This document shows, piece by piece, positions 60,414-64,000 of a DNA stretch of 64,000 bases. Numbering within the stretch: position 1 is the first letter of the stretch; each line of letters opens with the position of its first letter. The DNA comes from CAZIGK01 sp964538615 (GTDB lineage: Bacteria; Pseudomonadota; Alphaproteobacteria; Rickettsiales; RI-342), in assembly GCA_964538615.1 (NCBI GenBank), contig CAZIGK010000010.1:15880-79879 (forward strand). The letters run 5' to 3'. Position numbers and translations under genes: made by a program. The notes under the pieces are model-generated. The model did not search any database, was not told the origin of the DNA, and saw only the letters and a program-made list of their open reading frames with translations.

Positions 60414-63400
60414 TTACAGTATAAAGTCTCCGCCGACCAGATTGCTGCCCAGATAATTATCGAGCTGGATTTCAAAATCAGCAACGCCATTGCCATCGCC
60501 ATCCACAACCAGAACGGTATGGCTGCCGTCCTGATAGTAGCGCAGTTCACGGGTGGTATCATCCGCATCAAAGGCGGATGTGCCGATGAAACTGCCGGAG
60601 CCAAGGAAAATGTCGGACAGGTCGATCTGATCGGCATCACCAGCTTGTTTGAAGTCTGTGATACGGTCGCGGTTACCGGCACCGATGCCGGAATAGGATG
60701 CTTGTGTCCATACAAAATCATCGTCTCCGTCGTCGCCCGTCAGCACGTCTGCCCCCAATGTACCGCCGGTAATGGCAATGCCGTATTTCATGGACAAATA
60801 TTCCACCACTTCCTGCTGCTCGGCCAGAGACAGGGCTTTATCAAAAATCAGCACTTCAGAGATATAGCCATCCCATAAGTAATTAGGGCTGGCGGTGGTG
60901 CGGGCGCCAATGAGAATATGTTCTGATGCCTCAACCGCTGCGGTGCCAACATCGGTGGTGGTGGTGAATTCTGTATTATCGACATTCAGGGTCAGCGTGG
61001 TGTGATCCCACTTGGCACCCACAATCGCTGCATCATCATTCGCTCCGGTGACGCTGTCAAAGTTATCGCCGCGGGTACGCAGGAAATAAAAATCATCCGT
61101 AGAGGCAAGCTGGAAGGTGCGGCTGGAGGCGGTGCCGCTGGCTCTGGCGACCAATGTGCCATGTAGGGATGTGTCGTAACTCTGACTGACCGTGAAGACG
61201 GTAAAGTCATCGGTACCATTTGCAAATAAGCCGGTTCCGCCCAGTGTGCCGGTGCCAAACGTGAAGTAATCCGCATCGCCGTCTGTCGCATTGAAGTAAA
61301 ATGCTCTGCGTCCTCCCAGTTCACTGACATAGGCATCGTATTCTGGGTTATTAACAGCGGTTGCGTTGGCATAGCCTGCTTTGTTGACCCAGCTGGTGAC
61401 GGATGCACCGTTGGCGACCAATGAACCATCACCATTGACATCGCCCGCATCCATCCAGGCGACAGCATTCAGGAGAGTGGCATCAAAGCTGCGATTATCG
61501 CCATAGATACGGTCATCCCCCGCATCTCCGGAAATTGTGCTGGCACCGTAGCCACCATACAATACCTGATCCAGCAGAAAATCGGTGGCGTCTAATTGGG
61601 CGGTGACGTTTCCCTGAATGAGGAAGCGGAAACTGCTGCTATCTTCCACGCGGGTAAACGTACCATCATAACTGATGCTTAAATCACTGAACGAAGTGAT
61701 ACCTGTGCCGCGCAGGTCAAATATGTCACTGCCATTGTCGAAGCTGTTAATGCGATCCGGGTTTGCATCGGTGGAGTGTGCCAGATCGCTGAAAACATAG
61801 GTATCGGCTCCGGCGCCGCCATCCAGTGTGTCCTGTCCGGCTCCGCCGTTGAGTGTATCATTTCCATTGCCGCCTGTCAGACTGTCTGCACCATCGCCGC
61901 CATGAATACTGTCAGTGCCAGCCTCACCGGAGAGATCATCATCCCCTGCACCGCCAATGAAGCTATCCCCATTGCCACTGCCCAGTGCGTAAAGGGAATG
62001 GTTGGCATCCACGATACCCGCACCATTGAGGGTAAAGGAAGTAGCCCACTGCGCCCGGATATCCAATTCCGTACCGCTAAAGCTGGCGTGATTGAAGTAG
62101 GCGTCATCAATGGTGAAGCTAAAGGTGGCTCCTGCGTTCATTTCAATACGTTCAAGGCCTTGAATGTTCCAGCTGGCGGTGTTGACGGTGAGAGTGCCGC
62201 TGCCCCCCCAGTAGAGGTAATCGTACCCACCGCCTCCATCCAGCGTATCGGTAGCGGTCAGGTTGCTACCCCAATAAAGCTGGTCAATACCCTGAGTGGC
62301 GTAAACCGCGTCATTACCGGTATTGCTGCTTGCAAACTGGTTCCAGCTACTGGTAATGCCTGAAGCGTCCAGCGTGAGGTCGCCGCCCGCATTGCCGAGC
62401 TGGAAGTTCAAACCACTGGTAATGCCGCCTCTTGCCGTGTAGGTGTCCGATAGAGTGAGGGAACTGTTGGCGATGGAGAGGTAAAATTGTTCAAAACCAC
62501 TCACATCCGTCAGGGTATCCAGATCTACTGCAGCAGAGGTTGAGGTGAGGTGGAGGCTGTCATAATTGGCGCCGCCGCTTAAGGAATCTCCCGCGCCAAA
62601 CTGATTGGCAGAAATATAGACCTGATCATTACCGCTACCGCCGACGATAGTGTTGTTGCCGGAAGTGGCGTAGATGGTATCGTTGCCTGTGCCACCTGTT
62701 GCATGCAGATGTCGCCCCACACCTACGGCACTGGCGTTGACTGTAATGCCTGTGGTGGAAGTGGTGGTGATGGTGAGCGTATTGCCATCAAAATCGGCTG
62801 CATCGAAATAGGCATCGGCGAAGGTGAGGCTGTGGGCGGCGTTGCTGTTGAGTTCCCAGTTTTCAATGCCTGTGACGTTTGCGAAGGTGGTGCTGTTGAA
62901 GGTGGTGGCATCGGTGTTCAGGGTGATGGTGTCATCTCCTGCACCACCCGTGACGGTATCGGTACTGTGCAGGTGGCTGCCCTGTCCCACAAACAAATCT
63001 CCGGCGGCGGTGGAGCCGAGATTGTCACTGCCGGAGGTGAGGACATAGCCATTGGTGACGCCTATAAGGTCTCCAAACACCAGTGTATTGGTGTTCTCCA
63101 ATGTCAGGGTGGCGTCGGTTATGGTATCGCCATTCGTATCCAGATAGACGAGTGTATTTACGCCGGAGATGGCATAGCGTATTTGCGCCAGACCATTGGC
63201 ACTAAAGGCCGCAGTGCTAATCCAGAGCAGGCCTAAACCCGTAAAATCCAGCTTATCAGTTCCGCTGGTGAAATCTGCTATCAGATCACCATTTGCATGG
63301 GTGGCGGCGCTATAGGTGAAATAGTCAGTGCCGGTACCACCCGTCAGCGAGTCGCTGCCAAGCCCGCCAATGAGTGTATCGTTACCGCCGCCGCCAACGA

Positions 63401-64000
63401 TGGTGTCGTTGTCTGAGCCTCCGGTGAAATGGTCATTGCCAGATGCACCATAGGATTCAATGCGTACTTTGTTGACAGTGACAGTCCCGCTATCCACGGT
63501 GGCACCGGCAGTGCCGTCTATGCGGATATAGAGGCTGTTGCCACTTTCATAATTATCCCGTGCAAAATAGGCATCAGTCACCGTGAGTTGATGCGCATAG
63601 TTTTTGGTGAGGCGAATATACTCAAAGCCCCCAACATTGGTGTTGGTGCCAAGATTCATGATGAGGGCACTATTGCCTTGATAATAGATGCGGTCGTAGT
63701 CATCGCCACCGGAGAGGCTATCGTTGGTGTTCCATTCGTTGGCGCTGGTAAAATAGACGTTGTCCCCTCCTGCACCCAGAGAAATGCTGTCATTACCGTC
63801 TTCTGCGGTGACGCTGTCATTGCCTGCACCAGTGGTAATGGTGTCATTGCCATCGGACGCGGTGATATTGAAATGGCGTGTCCCCGTGACCGCAGCGGCG
63901 GAAACCGAAATACCGCCTGTGGTGCCGGAGGCATTTACAGTGACAGTATTGCCATCAAAATCGGCTGCATCGAAATAGGCATCGGCGAAGGTGAGGCTGT
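60414..64000 (-). CDS. Large RTX-type calcium-binding secreted protein, N terminus outside window
   Basis: The frame is open from the right edge to a stop at 60414-60416, at least 1194 residues; the ATG at 63659 is internal. It consists of repeated modules of about 130-250 residues, each containing a (L)T-x-x-DAYF motif, followed by short GGxGxDxL-type calcium-binding repeats (GGSDNDTIVGGGGNDTL, GGDGADSLTGGNGNDTLNGG). Then comes a LamG-like region (about residues 740-970 from the internal ATG) and a serralysin-type C-terminal domain (GNRDRITDFKQAGDADQIDL) with the hydrophobic end GGDFIL typical of type I secretion signals. Predicted to be exported and to fold in external Ca2+, perhaps an adhesin. 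No export genes are visible here. Confidence 0.85.
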   Translation of the reverse strand, partial: SLTFADAYFDAADFDGNTVTVNASGTTGGISVSAAAVTGTRHFNITASDGNDTITTGAGNDSVTAEDGNDSISLGAGGDNVYFTSANEWNTNDSLSGGDDYDRIYYQGNSALIMNLGTNTNVGGFEYIRLTKNYAHQLTVTDAYFARDNYESGNSLYIRIDGTAGATVDSGTVTVNKVRIESYGASGNDHFTGGSDNDTIVGGGGNDTLIGGLGSDSLTGGTGTDYFTYSAATHANGDLIADFTSGTDKLDFTGLGLLWISTAAFSANGLAQIRYAISGVNTLVYLDTNGDTITDATLTLENTNTLVFGDLIGVTNGYVLTSGSDNLGSTAAGDLFVGQGSHLHSTDTVTGGAGDDTITLNTDATTFNSTTFANVTGIENWELNSNAAHSLTFADAYFDAADFDGNTLTITTTSTTGITVNASAVGVGRHLHATGGTGNDTIYATSGNNTIVGGSGNDQVYISANQFGAGDSLSGGANYDSLHLTSTSAAVDLDTLTDVSGFEQFYLSIANSSLTLSDTYTARGGITSGLNFQLGNAGGDLTLDASGITSSWNQFASSNTGNDAVYATQGIDQLYWGSNLTATDTLDGGGGYDYLYWGGSGTLTVNTASWNIQGLERIEMNAGATFSFTIDDAYFNHASFSGTELDIRAQWATSFTLNGAGIVDANHSLYALGSGNGDSFIGGAGDDDLSGEAGTDSIHGGDGADSLTGGNGNDTLNGGAGQDTLDGGAGADTYVFSDLAHSTDANPDRINSFDNGSDIFDLRGTGITSFSDLSISYDGTFTRVEDSSSFRFLIQGNVTAQLDATDFLLDQVLYGGYGASTISGDAGDDRIYGDNRSFDATLLNAVAWMDAGDVNGDGSLVANGASVTSWVNKAGYANATAVNNPEYDAYVSELGGRRAFYFNATDGDADYFTFGTGTLGGTGLFANGTDDFTVFTVSQSYDTSLHGTLVARASGTASSRTFQLASTDDFYFLRTRGDNFDSVTGANDDAAIVGAKWDHTTLTLNVDNTEFTTTTDVGTAAVEASEHILIGARTTASPNYLWDGYISEVLIFDKALSLAEQQEVVEYLSMKYGIAITGGTLGADVLTGDDGDDDFVWTQASYSGIGAGNRDRITDFKQAGDADQIDLSDIFLGSGSFIGTSAFDADDTTRELRYYQDGSHTVLVVDGDGNGVADFEIQLDNYLGSNLVGGDFIL
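62781..62833. repeat. 53 bp exact direct repeat, copy 1, inside the RTX gene
   Basis: Identical over 53 bases to 63948-64000; the match runs up to the window edge and probably continues. The distance is 1167 bp, a multiple of three, so both copies encode the same peptide (around LTFADAYFDAADFDGN) in the same frame. It indicates recent duplication or gene conversion between modules. Confidence 0.9.
63948..64000. repeat. 53 bp exact direct repeat, copy 2, cut by the window edge
   Basis: Second copy of the repeat at 62781-62833; the flanking module also resembles the earlier one (DSLSGG-x-x-YD in both). Confidence 0.9.

Noticed and set aside
61776..62363. 195-residue plus-strand open frame in the RTX gene
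   Set aside because: Antisense to the repeat-rich secreted protein; its Cys/Gly/Ile-rich sequence is a by-product of the repeats.
1..64000. CRISPR array
   Set aside because: No regularly spaced direct repeats with unique spacers were seen; the repeats at 19 and 24.6 kb are irregular and palindromic.
1..64000. Depletion of GAATTC as a footprint of the EcoRI-like enzyme
   Set aside because: Several GAATTC sites are present (for example near 1285, 10600, 39220 and 60965). I did not do a full count, and methylation would protect them anyway, so no conclusion is drawn.

Overview
The window is one stretch of an alphaproteobacterial chromosome, roughly 55% G+C and densely coded. The evidence for the group is: the atpHAGDC ATP synthase order with an Ala/Lys/Pro-rich N-terminal extension on AtpD; a circularly permuted two-piece tmRNA; the alphaproteobacterial form of SspB; an NtrX-like regulator; a DUF3035 (BamF-like) lipoprotein; a DUF6111 gene beside cca; and four parS sites in the mnmG-rsmG-parA-parB segment. 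MotA/MotB indicate a flagellated cell and lpxK plus a lipid A acyltransferase indicate an LPS outer membrane. I cannot place it at genus level.

Layout. 1-1972 (+): end of lpxK, a lipid A acyltransferase and uppP (envelope). 2148-7297 (-): F1 ATP synthase operon. 7561-8940 (+): an orphan heme-copper-oxidase-like membrane protein. 8973-10397 (-): NtrX-like regulator. 10630-12483 (+): motA-motB. 12546-17627 (-): dnaJ, dnaK with a candidate heat-shock promoter, phoB, and an orphan winged-helix regulator. 17667-18893 (+): ribA. 18945-19480 and 24600-25022: two mosaic repeat blocks in opposite orientation that flank mnmG-rsmG-parA-parB-GNAT. 25060-25378 (-): tmRNA. 25496-27294 (+): thyX and hemF. 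27319-28170 (-): a PlsC-type acyltransferase. 28643-34524 (+): MFS transporter, sodium/solute symporter, MscS channel, and an unknown membrane protein preceded by a Pho-box-like sequence. 34545-40242 (-): cca, DUF6111, unknown proteins, murJ. 40422-52784 (+): a long co-directional run of caxA-like exchanger, secF, ribF, lspA, DUF3035, two M16 peptidases, pgi, mutL, a membrane protein and purH. 52870-53748 (-): rpoH. 54069-55037 (+): YihY-family protein. 55024-56862 (-): an AT-rich restriction-modification pair with an EcoRI-type endonuclease. 56995-58897 (-): cpaA-type prepilin peptidase, sspB, EF-hand protein. 59100-60368 (+): lipoprotein hydrolase. 60414-64000 (-): a giant RTX-type secreted protein that runs off the window.

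How genes connect. rpoH lies in the same window as dnaK/dnaJ, which it would normally control. phoB is in the same window as a Pho-box-like site before an unknown membrane protein. tmRNA (tag ending in VAVAA) and SspB, the adaptor that hands tagged proteins to ClpXP, are both present. ParA, ParB and four parS sites form a complete partition system.

Most unusual items. (i) A family of 85-150 bp imperfect palindromes with shared ends of the form YTAGAnnnTGTCGTCA occurs at four places, three of them exactly at stop codons. (ii) An EcoRI-like nuclease keeps the EcoRI recognition residues but is paired with a D12-class methyltransferase. (iii) Two unknown ORFs lie in the same frame and are separated by a single amber codon. 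(iv) A heme-copper-oxidase-like protein lacks the paired copper-ligand histidines. (v) The RTX giant carries a recurring 'DAYF' module.
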